This document shows positions 1 to 9,149 of a DNA stretch of 64,000 bases, piece by piece. Each line of letters starts with the position of its first letter. Position 1 is the first letter of the stretch. A program made the position numbers and the translations under genes. This DNA is from an uncultured Alphaproteobacteria bacterium (GTDB lineage: Bacteria; Pseudomonadota; Alphaproteobacteria; Micavibrionales; Micavibrionaceae). The notes beneath the pieces were generated by a model, which was not told the DNA's origin, did not search any database, and saw nothing but the letters and a program-made list of their open reading frames with translations. The stretch is taken from contig CAADGI010000014.1 in assembly GCA_900696495.1 (NCBI GenBank), positions 124,001 to 188,000 on the forward strand, given 5' to 3'.

Positions 1-980
1 CCATATTTCCGCGAGGTCGAATTATCGGCTTGCGTGAAGGACTGAAACAGCTTGGCGCAAACCTCCGGGCTCATGCCGATGCCCGTATCGATCACTTCGA
101 AACGCAATCCCAGCTTGCCCGCCGGGACCGTGATATTCTTGAGCTCGCGCGTGACCCGTACCGTGACGCTGCCATCCTTCGTGAATTTCAGCGCATTGCC
201 AGCAAGATTCATAATGATCTGCCGTAACCTTTTTGGATCTCCGATAATCACAAACGGAACGTCGGCGGCAATATCGTCCTTCAGTTCCACGTTGATGCCA
301 TGCACCTTCACCGCCAGCGCTTCGAGAATGCCGCGCACCAGCGTCCGCACCGGGACCTCGAATACGTCGAGTTCCATCTTGTTCGCGTCCATCTTCGCAA
401 GGTCGAGAATGTCGTCCAGAATTTCGAGCAGCCCGCTCGCCGCGCTTTGCGCCGTGCCGACCATCGCGCTGATGCGCTCGTCCGGGCGTTCGTCGGCGAT
501 CAGTTCCAGCAGCCCGTAAATCGTCTGCATCGGCGTCCTGATCTCGTGGCTCATCGTCGCCAGGAAATTGGATTTCATTTCCGCCATCGCGTCGGCCTTC
601 TCGACAGCGGCGATCAGCTCTTCCTCATGCTCCTTGGTCGCGGAAATATCCGCGCCCCACAAAATAAAGGCCTCTTCGCCGTCCCATGCGCTTTCGGTAA
701 TCACGAAACTGACCCAGCGCTTGCCGGTTTTATAGATCCGGCTGGCAGGCATGATGTAAGTCTTTGGCGGCGTTACGCTTTTTAACTTTTTAAGAAAGAC
801 CGACGCCTCCAGGTCGGGCCACACATTGTCGAAATTCTGCCCCTTCACCTGCTCAGGTTTGTCCGCCCCGGCCATATGGGCGAAGGAGGCATTGGCATAG
901 AGAACCTCGTTGCCCATGCGGCTTTTGCGCAGCACGCACACCGCGAGGGGGATATTGTCGTATATCGAGGAATCCTGCAT
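1..980 (-). CDS. PAS-domain sensor histidine kinase (N-terminal part; runs off the window)
   Basis: The reading frame is open from an ATG at 980 to the window edge (about 326 codons). Residues 1-115 look like a PAS sensor domain, followed by a HisKA dimerisation helix with the H-box MSHEIRTP (phospho-acceptor His145) and a HATPase domain with an N-box ([10 protein letters not shown]) and a G1 box (DTGIGMS). The [16 protein letters not shown] stretch at the cut end is typical of hybrid kinases (BarA/ArcB type), so a receiver domain may follow outside the window. No transmembrane segment is seen before the PAS domain, so it is probably cytoplasmic. An in-frame stop lies nine codons upstream of the ATG, which fixes the start. 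Signal and partner regulator are unknown. It is transcribed divergently from asd. Confidence 0.9.
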   Translation of the reverse strand, partial: MQDSSIYDNIPLAVCVLRKSRMGNEVLYANASFAHMAGADKPEQVKGQNFDNVWPDLEASVFLKKLKSVTPPKTYIMPASRIYKTGKRWVSFVITESAWDGEEAFILWGADISATKEHEEELIAAVEKADAMAEMKSNFLATMSHEIRTPMQTIYGLLELIADERPDERISAMVGTAQSAASGLLEILDDILDLAKMDANKMELDVFEVPVRTLVRGILEALAVKVHGINVELKDDIAADVPFVIIGDPKRLRQIIMNLAGNALKFTKDGSVTVRVTRELKNITVPAGKLGLRFEVIDTGIGMSPEVCAKLFQSFTQADNSTSRKY

Positions 981-1042
981 GAAATACTGACGAAAACCTT
1001 GCTTTCAAAGCCATTTATAGATTATCACACTCTATCCAAACC

Positions 1043-1068
1043 GTCATCCTGGCGAAGGCTGGGGTGAC
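1043..1068. repeat. Intergenic palindromic repeat, half-element (copy 1 of 4)
   Basis: The segment begins GTCATCC, has a GCGAAGGC centre and ends GGGGTGAC, so its ends are complementary (GTCA/TGAC). It resembles the left arm of the longer elements at 28781 and 32814 and the half-element at 55260. It lies between the divergent kinase and asd genes, immediately before the asd ribosome binding site. Confidence 0.6.
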
Positions 1069-1092
1069 AGAAAAAAGTTGTTGGAGACTATT

Positions 1093-2118
1093 ATGGGATA
1101 CAAAATCGCAGTCGTCGGCGCCACCGGCAATGTCGGGACGGAAGTCCTGAAAATTCTGGATGAGCGCAAATTCCCGGCTGACGAAGTCGTCGCCCTGGCC
1201 TCGGCGCGTTCCGTGGGCAAGGAAGTCTCCTATGGCGACCGCAATCTGAAAGTCCAGAACCTCGCGACCTTCGATTTCAAAGGCACCGATATCGTGTTCT
1301 CCGCCGCCGGTTCCGACGTCTCGAAAGAATTCGCGCCGCGCGCGGCGAAACACGCCATCGTCATCGATAAAACCAGCCTGTTCCGCATGGAGCCGGATAT
1401 CCCCCTCATCGTGCCGGAAGTGAACCCGGACGCGATCAAGGACTACGCAAAACGCAACATCATCGCCGTGCCGAACTGCTCGACCATTCAAATGGTCGTC
1501 GCGCTAAAGCCTCTCCATGACGCCGCAAAAATCAAGCGCGTCGTGGTCGCGACATATCAATCCGTGTCCGGCACCGGCAAGGCCGCGATGGACGAGCTCT
1601 TCAATCAAACGAAGGGCATCTTCATGAACGATATCCCCGCGCCGGACGTTTATCCGAAGCAGATCGCGTTCAACGTCATCCCGCATATCGACAAATTCAT
1701 GGATGACGGCATGACGAAAGAAGAATGGAAGATGGTCGCCGAGACCAAAAAAATTCTCGACCCGTCCATCAAGGTCTGCGCGTCGTGTGTGCGCGTGCCC
1801 GTTTTCATCGGTCACTCTGAAATGGTCAATGTCGAGTTCGAGCGTGAAATTTCCGCGGATGAAGCGCGCAAAATCCTGCGCAAGGCCCCCGGCATTACCG
1901 TTATCGACACCGATAACGAACTTTCATACGCCACTCCCGCCGAAACGCAAGGCGACGACGATGTCTATGTCAGCCGCATCCGCGAGGACATCTCGGTCGA
2001 AAACGGCCTGAACTTCTGGTGCGTGTCCGACAACCTCCGCAAGGGCGCGGCGCTGAATGCCGTGCAAATCGCGGAATTGCTGGTAAAAAACCGGTTGAAA
2101 GCCCGCGCCGCGGCTTAA
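1093..2118 (+). CDS. asd: Aspartate-semialdehyde dehydrogenase
   Basis: Asd makes L-aspartate-4-semialdehyde from aspartyl phosphate with NADPH, feeding lysine/meso-diaminopimelate, threonine and methionine synthesis, and so also supplies the DAP used by MurE encoded in this window. The N-terminus carries the GATGNVG nucleotide-binding loop; the catalytic cysteine is Cys129 in PNCSTIQM and the active-site His is H241 in FIGHSEM. At 341 residues it has the usual length. I chose the ATG at 1093, not the TTG at 1078, because GGAG lies seven bases upstream and the protein then begins at the canonical MGYKIAVVGATG. The gene runs in the same direction as the sdh operon after an 82-base gap. Confidence 0.96.
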   Translation: MGYKIAVVGATGNVGTEVLKILDERKFPADEVVALASARSVGKEVSYGDRNLKVQNLATFDFKGTDIVFSAAGSDVSKEFAPRAAKHAIVIDKTSLFRMEPDIPLIVPEVNPDAIKDYAKRNIIAVPNCSTIQMVVALKPLHDAAKIKRVVVATYQSVSGTGKAAMDELFNQTKGIFMNDIPAPDVYPKQIAFNVIPHIDKFMDDGMTKEEWKMVAETKKILDPSIKVCASCVRVPVFIGHSEMVNVEFEREISADEARKILRKAPGITVIDTDNELSYATPAETQGDDDVYVSRIREDISVENGLNFWCVSDNLRKGAALNAVQIAELLVKNRLKARAAA

Positions 2119-2200
2119 AACCCCCATTGATTTCACAGGGAAAAAACCTATTATAAGGGTGCTCGGGGCCCTTGCCCGCGCGCGCCTTGAAAGAGATAAA

Positions 2201-2584
2201 ATGTCCGCCAATTCCAACAGGCCTCTCTCGCCGCACCTGCAGGTTTACCGCCTGCCGCTTCTCGCCAATCTGTCGATTTTGCACCGCATAACCGGCGCGG
2301 CGCTGTCCATCGGCGCGCTGATGATCGCGTGGTGGCTTGTCGCTGCGGCGTTGGGCGAGGGGCCATACAACACCGCCATGAATTTTGCGCGCTCGCCGCT
2401 TGGCATTTTCATGATGTTCGGCTGGAGCGTCGCGCTCTATTACCACCTCTTTAACGGCATCCGCCACCTGATCTGGGACACCGGCCGCGGCTTCAAACTC
2501 AAACAAGCCTACATGTCCGGTTACGTCGTGCTGCTGCTCACCGCGCTGGCGACCGCCGCCACGTGGTATGAAGTTTATAACTAG
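2201..2584 (+). CDS. sdhC: Succinate dehydrogenase cytochrome b556 subunit
   Basis: SdhC is one of the two membrane anchors of complex II and helps bind heme b and ubiquinone. The 127-residue protein starts with the family opening RPLSPHLQVYRLPL, has LSILHRITG before the first helix, and carries the signature HLFNGIRHLIWDTG, whose first His is a likely heme ligand. Three hydrophobic helices are visible. The ATG at 2201, preceded by AAAGAGA, is preferred over an upstream alternative at 2159 that would add an unrelated Arg-rich stretch. It is the first gene of sdhCDA, with 9 bases to sdhD. Confidence 0.95.
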   Translation: MSANSNRPLSPHLQVYRLPLLANLSILHRITGAALSIGALMIAWWLVAAALGEGPYNTAMNFARSPLGIFMMFGWSVALYYHLFNGIRHLIWDTGRGFKLKQAYMSGYVVLLLTALATAATWYEVYN

Positions 2585-2593
2585 GAAACCCTG

Positions 2594-2929
2594 ATGGCCC
2601 TCGACGCTGTAAAACACTGGAAAGTCCTTCGCCTCACGGCGATTGTAGCCATTCCCCTGTGCGTCTGGCTGGTGCTGAATATCGTCGGCCTCATCGGCGC
2701 GCCCTACGAAGTGTTCATCGCCTGGCTCACGGCGCCCGTGAACGCAATATTCATGATCCTGTTCATCATCATCACGTTTTATCACGCCATGCTCGGCGTC
2801 CATGAAATCCTCGAAGATTACGTCCATGCCCCCGGCCTCCTGAAAGCCTCGATGACTCTCAAATGCCTCGCTTTTGCCGCGGTCGGCGCCATATCCATTC
2901 TCGCAATCGTGAAAGTCGCCTTCCTATGA
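2594..2929 (+). CDS. sdhD: Succinate dehydrogenase hydrophobic membrane anchor subunit
   Basis: This is the second membrane anchor of complex II: 111 residues with three predicted helices and the segment [17 protein letters not shown], which holds the His and Asp-Tyr residues typical of SdhD near the quinone/heme site. AGGAAA overlaps the sdhC stop just upstream. Its stop overlaps the start of sdhA (ATGA), which points to translational coupling. Identification rests on motif and position, since SdhD is poorly conserved. Confidence 0.93.
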   Translation: MALDAVKHWKVLRLTAIVAIPLCVWLVLNIVGLIGAPYEVFIAWLTAPVNAIFMILFIIITFYHAMLGVHEILEDYVHAPGLLKASMTLKCLAFAAVGAISILAIVKVAFL

Positions 2930-4704
2930 GTCAAAGTTACAAAATCATCGATCACGAATATGACGTCGTTGTCGTCGGCGCGGGCGGCGCAGGCCTTCGC
3001 GCTGGTTTCGGCTGCGCGGAGAAGGGCCTCAAGACAGCATTCGTCACCAAGGTTTTCCCGACCCGCTCGCACACCGTCGCGGCACAAGGCGGCATCTCCG
3101 CCGCCCTCGGCAATATGGGCGAGGACGACTGGCGCTTCCATTTCTACGACACCATCAAAGGCTCCGACTGGCTCGGCGACCAGGACGCCATTGAATATAT
3201 GTGCAAGGAAGCCATCCCCGCCGTCATCGAACTCGAACATTACGGCGTCCCGTTTTCGCGCACGGCAGAGGGGAAAATCTACCAGCGCGCTTTCGGCGGC
3301 ATGACCACGCACTACGGCAAGGGCACGGCACAAAGAACCTGCGCCGCCGCCGACCGCACCGGCCACGCCATCCTCCACACGCTCTACACACAAGCCCTGA
3401 AACACAAGGCTGAGTTTTTCGTCGAATATTTCGCGCTTGACCTCATCATGGATGGCGACGTGTGTCGCGGCGTCACGGCGTGGAATTTGGACGACGGCAC
3501 AATCCACCGCTTCCGCGCGCACGAAGTCATCCTCGCCACCGGCGGCTATGGCCGCGCCTATTTCTCCTGCACCTCCGCGCACACTTGCACCGGCGATGGC
3601 AACGCCATGGTGCTCCGCGCGGGCATCCCGCTGCAGGACATGGAATTCGTCCAGTTCCATCCGACCGGCATTTACGGCGCTGGCTGTTTAATTACCGAGG
3701 GCGTACGCGGCGAGGGCGGCTACCTCACCAACTCCGAGGGCGAGCGCTTCATGGAACGCTACGCGCCTTCAGCAAAAGATCTCGCCTCCCGCGACGTCGT
3801 CTCCCGCTCGATGACCGTTGAAATCCGCGAGGGCAGGGGCGTCGGCGAGCATAAAGACCACATCCACCTGAATTTGATGCATCTCGATCCCGACATTATC
3901 CATTCGCGCCTGCCGGGCATCGCGGAATCCGCGCGTATTTTTGCGGGCGTTGATGTCACGCGCGAGCCGATTCCCGTTTTGCCGACCGTGCATTACAACA
4001 TGGGCGGCATCCCGACCAATTTCAGAACCGAAGTCGTCAACCCGGCGGCATCCGATCCCAACCGCGTCGTCAACGGCCTGATGGCCATCGGCGAGGCCGC
4101 CTGCGTCTCCGTTCACGGCGCGAACCGCCTCGGTTCCAACTCGCTGTTAGACCTCGTTGTCTTTGGCCGCGCCGCCGCCATCCGCGCCGCCGAGAAGGTC
4201 AAACCCGGATCGCCGCATAAACCGCTGAAATCCGAGGCCGGGCTGGACCGTCTTGATCGCATCCGTCACGGCAAGGGCAAAACCCGCGTCGCCGACCTCC
4301 GCCTTGAAATGCAGCGCAACATGCAGAACCACGCCGCCGTATTCAGAACCGGCGATACGCTGGAAGAGGGCGTCAAGCTCATCGACAAATCCTTCGCGCA
4401 AAAAGGCGACATGCAGGTCACTGATAAATCCATGATCTTCAACACCGACCTTGCCGAGGCGCTGGAGCTGGACAATCTATTGTCTCAGGCCGTCGTCACC
4501 ATGCATTCCGCTTCCAACCGCGAGGAATCCCGCGGCGCCCACGCGCGCGAGGATTTCAAAAACCGTGATGACAAGAACTGGATGAAACACACCGTTTCCT
4601 GGATAGACGATAACGGCAAAGTCAAAATCGACTACCGCCCCGTCATCCTGCACACCCTGACCGGCGAGGTCGAACCCATCCCGCCGAAGGCGAGGGTATA
4701 CTAA
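2926..4704 (+). CDS. sdhA: Succinate dehydrogenase flavoprotein subunit
   Basis: SdhA oxidises succinate to fumarate and passes electrons to SdhB. The N-terminal dinucleotide fold is [17 protein letters not shown] is expected to be attached covalently to His49 in [11 protein letters not shown]. The HPTGIYGAG and RGEGGYLTN stretches line the dicarboxylate site, and the C-terminus ends in the family-typical region before KARVY. Length (592 residues) is normal. The start is the ATG overlapping the sdhD stop; an upstream alternative at 2863 would only translate sdhD in another frame. An intrinsic-terminator-like hairpin follows before sdhB. Confidence 0.97.
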   Translation: MSQSYKIIDHEYDVVVVGAGGAGLRAGFGCAEKGLKTAFVTKVFPTRSHTVAAQGGISAALGNMGEDDWRFHFYDTIKGSDWLGDQDAIEYMCKEAIPAVIELEHYGVPFSRTAEGKIYQRAFGGMTTHYGKGTAQRTCAAADRTGHAILHTLYTQALKHKAEFFVEYFALDLIMDGDVCRGVTAWNLDDGTIHRFRAHEVILATGGYGRAYFSCTSAHTCTGDGNAMVLRAGIPLQDMEFVQFHPTGIYGAGCLITEGVRGEGGYLTNSEGERFMERYAPSAKDLASRDVVSRSMTVEIREGRGVGEHKDHIHLNLMHLDPDIIHSRLPGIAESARIFAGVDVTREPIPVLPTVHYNMGGIPTNFRTEVVNPAASDPNRVVNGLMAIGEAACVSVHGANRLGSNSLLDLVVFGRAAAIRAAEKVKPGSPHKPLKSEAGLDRLDRIRHGKGKTRVADLRLEMQRNMQNHAAVFRTGDTLEEGVKLIDKSFAQKGDMQVTDKSMIFNTDLAEALELDNLLSQAVVTMHSASNREESRGAHAREDFKNRDDKNWMKHTVSWIDDNGKVKIDYRPVILHTLTGEVEPIPPKARVY

Positions 4705-4713
4705 GTTATTTAA

Positions 4714-4750
4714 AAAATCCGCGTTTTGTGCTAGTTTTTACGCGGGTTTT
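4714..4750 (+). terminator. Hairpin with T-rich tail between sdhA and sdhB
   Basis: AAAATCCGCG (4714-4723) can pair with CGCGGGTTTT (4741-4750) through one G-T pair around a 17-base loop, and GTTGGTTGTTT follows. It lies 10 bases after the sdhA stop in a 167-base gap that also holds a GGGAG/CTCCC dyad near 4822-4838. It may act as a partial terminator or a 3'-end stabiliser for sdhCDA mRNA. Confidence 0.5.
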
Positions 4751-4871
4751 GTTGGTTGTTTATTAGTTTGTTAAAAACGGCATATGGAACGAACTAAGTG
4801 AAAGTTGTTTAAAATCAAAGAGGGAGACCACCCCCTCCCGAAATGAACCCAAACAAACTATATAGAACCCC

Positions 4872-5669
4872 ATGGTCCAGTTTACGCTCCCGCAGAATTC
4901 CAAAATCCTCCCCGGCAGAAAAATAGACGCCGCAGGGAATGCCTCCCGTAAAAAAACCTTCCGCATTTACCGCTGGGACCCGGATACAAACGAAAATCCG
5001 CGCCTCGACGAGTACACGATCGATCTCTCCAAATGCGGTCCGATGGTTCTCGATGCGATCATCTACATCAAGGACAAGATCGACTCGACGCTGACTTTCC
5101 GCCGCTCCTGCCGCGAAGGCATCTGCGGTTCCTGCTCGATGAATATCGACGGCACGAATACACTCGCCTGCACGAAGGCCATTCATGACTGCGGTGACAA
5201 CACCAAGATCACGCCGCTGCCGCACATGGCGGTGGTCAAGGACCTCGTGCCCGACCTCAAGCATGTTTACAAACAATACGAATCCATCGAGCCATGGATG
5301 CAGAACGACGATCCTGTGCCGGAAAACGGCCGCGAACGCCTGCAGACCCAGGCCGACTCCGAAGCCCTCAACGGCGCCGACGGCCACGGTCCCGCCGGCT
5401 GCATCCTCTGTTTCTGCTGCTCCACCGCGTGCCCCAGCTACTGGTGGAATTCCGATAAATTCCTTGGGCCCGCTGTTTTGTTACAGGCCTGGCGCTGGAT
5501 CCGCGACACGCGCGACAAGGCGAAGGCAAAGCGTCTCGAAAAACTCAAGGACCCGTTCAGCATGTATCGCTGCCACACGATCATGAACTGCACGAAGACA
5601 TGCCCCAAGGGATTGAACCCCGCGCAGGGCATCGCCGAAATCAAGAAGCTCATGGTTTCGGGCGAATAA
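4872..5669 (+). CDS. sdhB: Succinate dehydrogenase iron-sulfur subunit
   Basis: SdhB carries electrons from the flavin of SdhA to quinone. The N-terminal ferredoxin domain has [10 protein letters not shown] for the [2Fe-2S] cluster; the C-terminal domain has [16 protein letters not shown] and [17 protein letters not shown] for the [4Fe-4S] and [3Fe-4S] clusters. At 265 residues it is of normal length. No strong ribosome binding site precedes the ATG, and the gene is set off from sdhA by 167 bases with a hairpin, unlike the overlapping sdhC-D-A junctions. Confidence 0.96.
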   Translation: MVQFTLPQNSKILPGRKIDAAGNASRKKTFRIYRWDPDTNENPRLDEYTIDLSKCGPMVLDAIIYIKDKIDSTLTFRRSCREGICGSCSMNIDGTNTLACTKAIHDCGDNTKITPLPHMAVVKDLVPDLKHVYKQYESIEPWMQNDDPVPENGRERLQTQADSEALNGADGHGPAGCILCFCCSTACPSYWWNSDKFLGPAVLLQAWRWIRDTRDKAKAKRLEKLKDPFSMYRCHTIMNCTKTCPKGLNPAQGIAEIKKLMVSGE

Positions 5670-5679
5670 AGTACCGGCC

Positions 5680-6513
5680 ATGTCTCTCATCCTCGACATC
5701 ACCCGCAATTCCTCCATTCCGCTGCGCCTGCGCAAAAAACTTGGAAAATTTCTCAATGTTCCCGAAGCCGAAGATTTTGCCCTCGACGTATTCGGCCAGA
5801 GTTATCACGGCACGACGAACACCCATCTCGATTGCAAGGTTTACCGCTATGGCATGCATGAACCTTCGACCATTCGACTGATGCGCAAACTGCTGCAATA
5901 TTGCAGGAAAAACAAGCGCGAGGCGGTTTACCTGGATATCGGCTCCAATACCGGCCTTCACATGCTGGCGGTTGCGGATGTGGCGGATGCCATTCACGGT
6001 TTTGAGCCATGGGAAAGAGTGCGCCAGCACGCGGAGCGTAATATCGCCGCCAATAATTTGCTGCATTTGCATTTATATCCGTTTGGTTTGTCGGAAAAGG
6101 ACGGAGAGTTGCCGTTCCGGCTCCCTAAAGGAAACAATCTCGGCACCGGCATGTTCCTGAAGGAAGGGGCAAAAGCAGATATCATGTTCGAGGTGCGCGA
6201 AGGCGACCGTTTTCTCATGGAAAAAGATATACGCCCGGCCGTCATCAAAATCGACGTGGAGGGGCATGAGAAAAAAGTGCTGAAAGGACTGGCCTCCACG
6301 ATTAAAAAGCACCGCCCGTTCGTAATTTTCGAATTCGGCGAGCATTCAAAAAAGGATTTTCGTACCGACCGCAATCTCTCGGCGATTTTCGATAAAGGGT
6401 ATTTCTTTTACGGCATCCAGCGCAGCCGCGAACAGCCGGTTCTCGCGCCATTCAATCCGAAAAAGAAATGGGAAAATATCCTGGCGAGCCCTGTCGTTTA
6501 CGAGAATATCTAG
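5680..6513 (+). CDS. FkbM-family SAM-dependent methyltransferase
   Basis: This 277-residue protein has SAM-binding motif I at YLDIGSNTGLHMLAV (near residue 87), an acidic motif II-like IHGFEPW, and the family block VIKIDVEGHEKKVLKGL about two-thirds along, followed by RPFVIFEFGEH. These mark the FkbM family, which usually O-methylates sugars or polyketides; the substrate here cannot be told. It starts 10 bases after sdhB but has no functional link to it that I can see. Its stop shares CTAG (6510-6513) with the convergent gene that follows. Confidence 0.88.
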   Translation: MSLILDITRNSSIPLRLRKKLGKFLNVPEAEDFALDVFGQSYHGTTNTHLDCKVYRYGMHEPSTIRLMRKLLQYCRKNKREAVYLDIGSNTGLHMLAVADVADAIHGFEPWERVRQHAERNIAANNLLHLHLYPFGLSEKDGELPFRLPKGNNLGTGMFLKEGAKADIMFEVREGDRFLMEKDIRPAVIKIDVEGHEKKVLKGLASTIKKHRPFVIFEFGEHSKKDFRTDRNLSAIFDKGYFFYGIQRSREQPVLAPFNPKKKWENILASPVVYENI

Positions 6514-7076
6514 GGATCGAAGGTCTTGAACTGAATATCCGTCACGCACGTCGCGTTATACATCTGGATGACGTCTTCCTTGCTGAGCATCAAAATCTGC
6601 GTGCAGGTGGACATTCCCTCGACGGGCACTTCTTCTTTTTCAATATGATCGGCCACGGGCATCATGCCGCTTTCAAGCGTGCGGGTTTTCAGTGTCGCCT
6701 TGCGTCCGTCTTTTGAGATTTTTATATCGGATATTTCAATCTGGCTTTCGTAATTATCCATCGTATTTCCGGATTGATGAATGCTCTCGATGAAGTCCGT
6801 TTTATCGACGCTCATGGTTTTCTCCTGAACGTCGAAACCGGGAATGGCGTAGCGCATCGTGCTCTTGAACCGCGCGTCGGGATGAAGATGTACATCGAGA
6901 TAGTTGCCGATCTGCTCATCATCCATATCGGTTTCTTTGCCGGATGTGATCGTCGTTGTCTGCTCGATGAAGCTGCGGATATTCTCATCCGTGAGCTGCG
7001 GGACGGCCTGCGCCTGCGCCGTGCCGATAGTCATGGCCAGCAGAATGCCTGCAATAAAATTTATGGAACGCGCCAT
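6510..7076 (-). CDS. Secreted protein of unknown function
   Basis: The 188-residue product has a clear Sec signal peptide (MARSINFIAGILLAMTIGTAQAQA, cut probably after AQA). The mature part is acidic and soluble, with one Cys pair region (STCTQILML ... NATCVTD) that could form a disulfide and a predicted alternating beta pattern resembling a lipocalin- or NTF2-sized fold. I do not recognise the family. It is monocistronic, convergent with the FkbM methyltransferase (4-base overlap) and downstream of nadC by 138 bases. Periplasmic location is inferred from the signal peptide only. Confidence 0.8.
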   Translation of the reverse strand: MARSINFIAGILLAMTIGTAQAQAVPQLTDENIRSFIEQTTTITSGKETDMDDEQIGNYLDVHLHPDARFKSTMRYAIPGFDVQEKTMSVDKTDFIESIHQSGNTMDNYESQIEISDIKISKDGRKATLKTRTLESGMMPVADHIEKEEVPVEGMSTCTQILMLSKEDVIQMYNATCVTDIQFKTFDP

Positions 7077-7214
7077 CCAAAGCTCTTGAATTTAAGCCTT
7101 TTTACCCGGCCACCCTGCGCCGGGCTTATATAATAATTATCGGTAAAAAAAGTGAAATTAACCCTAATTTCCGAAGGTTATAAACTCGCCCTTTAATCAT
7201 TTATTATCAATGAT

Positions 7215-8051
7215 TTAGATATCTATATCGAGGCCCATATCCAGCGCCGGGGCGCTGTGGGTCAGGGCGCCGACGGAAATGTAATCGACGCCGGTTTCGG
7301 CAATGGCGCGCACGGTTTCCAGCGTAACGCCGCCCGAGGCTTCGGTGACGATTTTACCCTTGGCGAGGGATACGGCTTTTTTCAGGTCGGCCGGTTTGAA
7401 ATTATCCAGCATGACGATATCCGCGCCGCCATGCTTGAGAACGGCCTCGAGCTGCTTCAGCGTATCGACCTCGATTTCGATTTTCAGGCCGTGGCCGGCA
7501 TTGGAGACTAAATCCAGCGCTGCCTCAATGCCGCCCGCGACAGCGATATGGTTATCCTTGATCAAAATCATATCATCCAGACCGGAGCGGTGATTATGCC
7601 CGCCGCCGCAACGCACGGCGTATTTCTGCAGCGCGCGCAGGTTCGGCACGGTTTTTCGCGTGCAGGTTATTTTCGCATGCGTGCCTTTGATTTTTTCAAC
7701 ATATTTCCCGGTCAGTGTTGCAACGCCCGACATCTGCTGGATGAAATTGAGCGCCGTGCGTTCGGCGGTGAGCAGGGGCCGCGCAGGTCCCTCGATCTCG
7801 GCGATATCCTGTCCGGCCTCAACCGTTTCGCCGTCATTCGCATGCAGCGTGATTTCAAAATCGCCGTCACTGAGCGTAAAAGCCGACAGCCCGACGATAA
7901 GACCGGCAATGATGCCGGGCGCGCGGGCGCGCAGCACGGCCTTTGCGCTGGCATCGGATGGAATAAGAAGTTCGGATGTGACATCGCGCCCGTGGCCGAG
8001 ATCCTCCATAAGGGCCTCGCGCACCAGTTTTTCAATGAGCAGGGCATTCAT
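7215..8051 (-). CDS. nadC: Nicotinate-nucleotide pyrophosphorylase (carboxylating), quinolinate phosphoribosyltransferase
   Basis: NadC converts quinolinate and PRPP to nicotinate mononucleotide in de novo NAD synthesis. The active-site block CTRKTVPNLRALQKYAV followed by GGGHNHRSGLDDMILIKDNH is diagnostic, and EASGGVTLETV near the end binds phosphate. The chosen ATG at 8051 overlaps the nadA stop (TGATG), giving 278 residues and the typical start MNALLIEKLVREALMEDL; a longer frame from 8195 only reads through nadA. A weak AATCATT/AATGATT dyad (7195-7215) overlaps the stop codon and could act as a transcript end. Confidence 0.96.
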   Translation of the reverse strand: MNALLIEKLVREALMEDLGHGRDVTSELLIPSDASAKAVLRARAPGIIAGLIVGLSAFTLSDGDFEITLHANDGETVEAGQDIAEIEGPARPLLTAERTALNFIQQMSGVATLTGKYVEKIKGTHAKITCTRKTVPNLRALQKYAVRCGGGHNHRSGLDDMILIKDNHIAVAGGIEAALDLVSNAGHGLKIEIEVDTLKQLEAVLKHGGADIVMLDNFKPADLKKAVSLAKGKIVTEASGGVTLETVRAIAETGVDYISVGALTHSAPALDMGLDIDI

Positions 8052-9073
8052 CAGCTGAGTTCCAGCATGCGTTCGACGGCGCGGCGGGCGCGGGGAATGA
8101 TTTCGGCGGGAACGGTAACTTCGGGCGTCTCGCTTTGCAGGCAGGCCAGGATTTTCGGCAGCGAAATGCGCTTCATGTACGGGCACATCTGGCATGCGCC
8201 GATCATCTCGACTTCCGGGTTGGCGCTGGCGATGTTATCGCTCATCGAGCATTCGGTCATCAGCACCGCCTTCTTCGGCTGGTTCTTCTTGATGTAATCA
8301 TCCATCTGCGCGGTCGATCCCGTGTAATCGGATTCCGCGATGACTTCGGGCGGGCATTCAGGGTGGGCGAGAACGATCGCATCGTCGTGCTGTGCGCGGA
8401 CGCGCTTGACATCCTGCGCCGTGAAACGTTCATGCACGATGCAGGCGCCGTCCCAGATAATGATTTTGACATCCGTCTGTGCCGCGACATTTTGCGCCAG
8501 GAATTTATCCGGCGTCATGATGACGGTGCTGTGGCCTTCCTTGCCCAGCGCATTGACGATCTTGAGCGCGTTCGACGACGTGCAGCAGACATCCGATTCC
8601 GCCTTCACTTCCGCCGACGTGTTCACATAGGAAACGACCGGGATGCCGGGATATTGCGCCTTTAATTTACGCACGTCCTCGGCGGTGATGGATTCCGCGA
8701 GGCTGCACCCGGCCTTCATGTCGGGAATAAAAACTTTTTTGTCAGGGCAAAGAACTTTCGACGTCTCAGCCATGAAATGCACGCCGCACTGGACGATGAT
8801 GTCGGCCTGCGTCTTGGCGGCTTCCTGCGCGAGCTTGAGCGAGTCGCCCACGATATCGCCGACGCCGTAGAAGATATCCGGCGTCATGTAATTATGCGCC
8901 AGGATGACGGCGTTCTTTTCCTTCTTCAGGCGGTTGATTTCATGGATGTAGGGCGCAAGGGTCTTCCAGTAGTCTTCGCGGTATTGGCGAGCTAATTTCT
9001 GGTACGCCGGAGCGGTGCTTTTCGCGACCTCGTCCGTATACCCCAACCCCTTTACTTGTGTAAGCGCAGCCAT
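8051..9073 (-). CDS. nadA: Quinolinate synthase A
   Basis: NadA is the [4Fe-4S] enzyme that condenses iminoaspartate with dihydroxyacetone phosphate to quinolinate. Conserved cysteines are seen in MKAGCSLAES, in HPECPPEV and in the C-terminal IGACQMCPYMKRI; the ILAHNYMTPDI block binds substrate. Length (340) matches the longer proteobacterial NadA form. It is coupled to nadC but no nadB (aspartate oxidase) or aspartate dehydrogenase gene is adjacent, so the iminoaspartate source must be encoded elsewhere. A 76-base divergent promoter region separates it from rarA. Confidence 0.96.
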   Translation of the reverse strand: MAALTQVKGLGYTDEVAKSTAPAYQKLARQYREDYWKTLAPYIHEINRLKKEKNAVILAHNYMTPDIFYGVGDIVGDSLKLAQEAAKTQADIIVQCGVHFMAETSKVLCPDKKVFIPDMKAGCSLAESITAEDVRKLKAQYPGIPVVSYVNTSAEVKAESDVCCTSSNALKIVNALGKEGHSTVIMTPDKFLAQNVAAQTDVKIIIWDGACIVHERFTAQDVKRVRAQHDDAIVLAHPECPPEVIAESDYTGSTAQMDDYIKKNQPKKAVLMTECSMSDNIASANPEVEMIGACQMCPYMKRISLPKILACLQSETPEVTVPAEIIPRARRAVERMLELS

Positions 9074-9149
9074 ATTTGTTCTTTATATGTTCGCCATTAT
9101 TTTATAAGTTGATGTATGTCACACACAAGGGGGGTCAAGGTCAAGGAAT

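Noticed and set aside
1970-3660. Two long minus-strand frames across sdhC, sdhD and sdhA
   Set aside because: They lie wholly opposite well-identified genes and have the same antisense composition.
4872-4872. Earlier ATG at 4843 as the sdhB start
   Set aside because: It is out of frame with sdhB.
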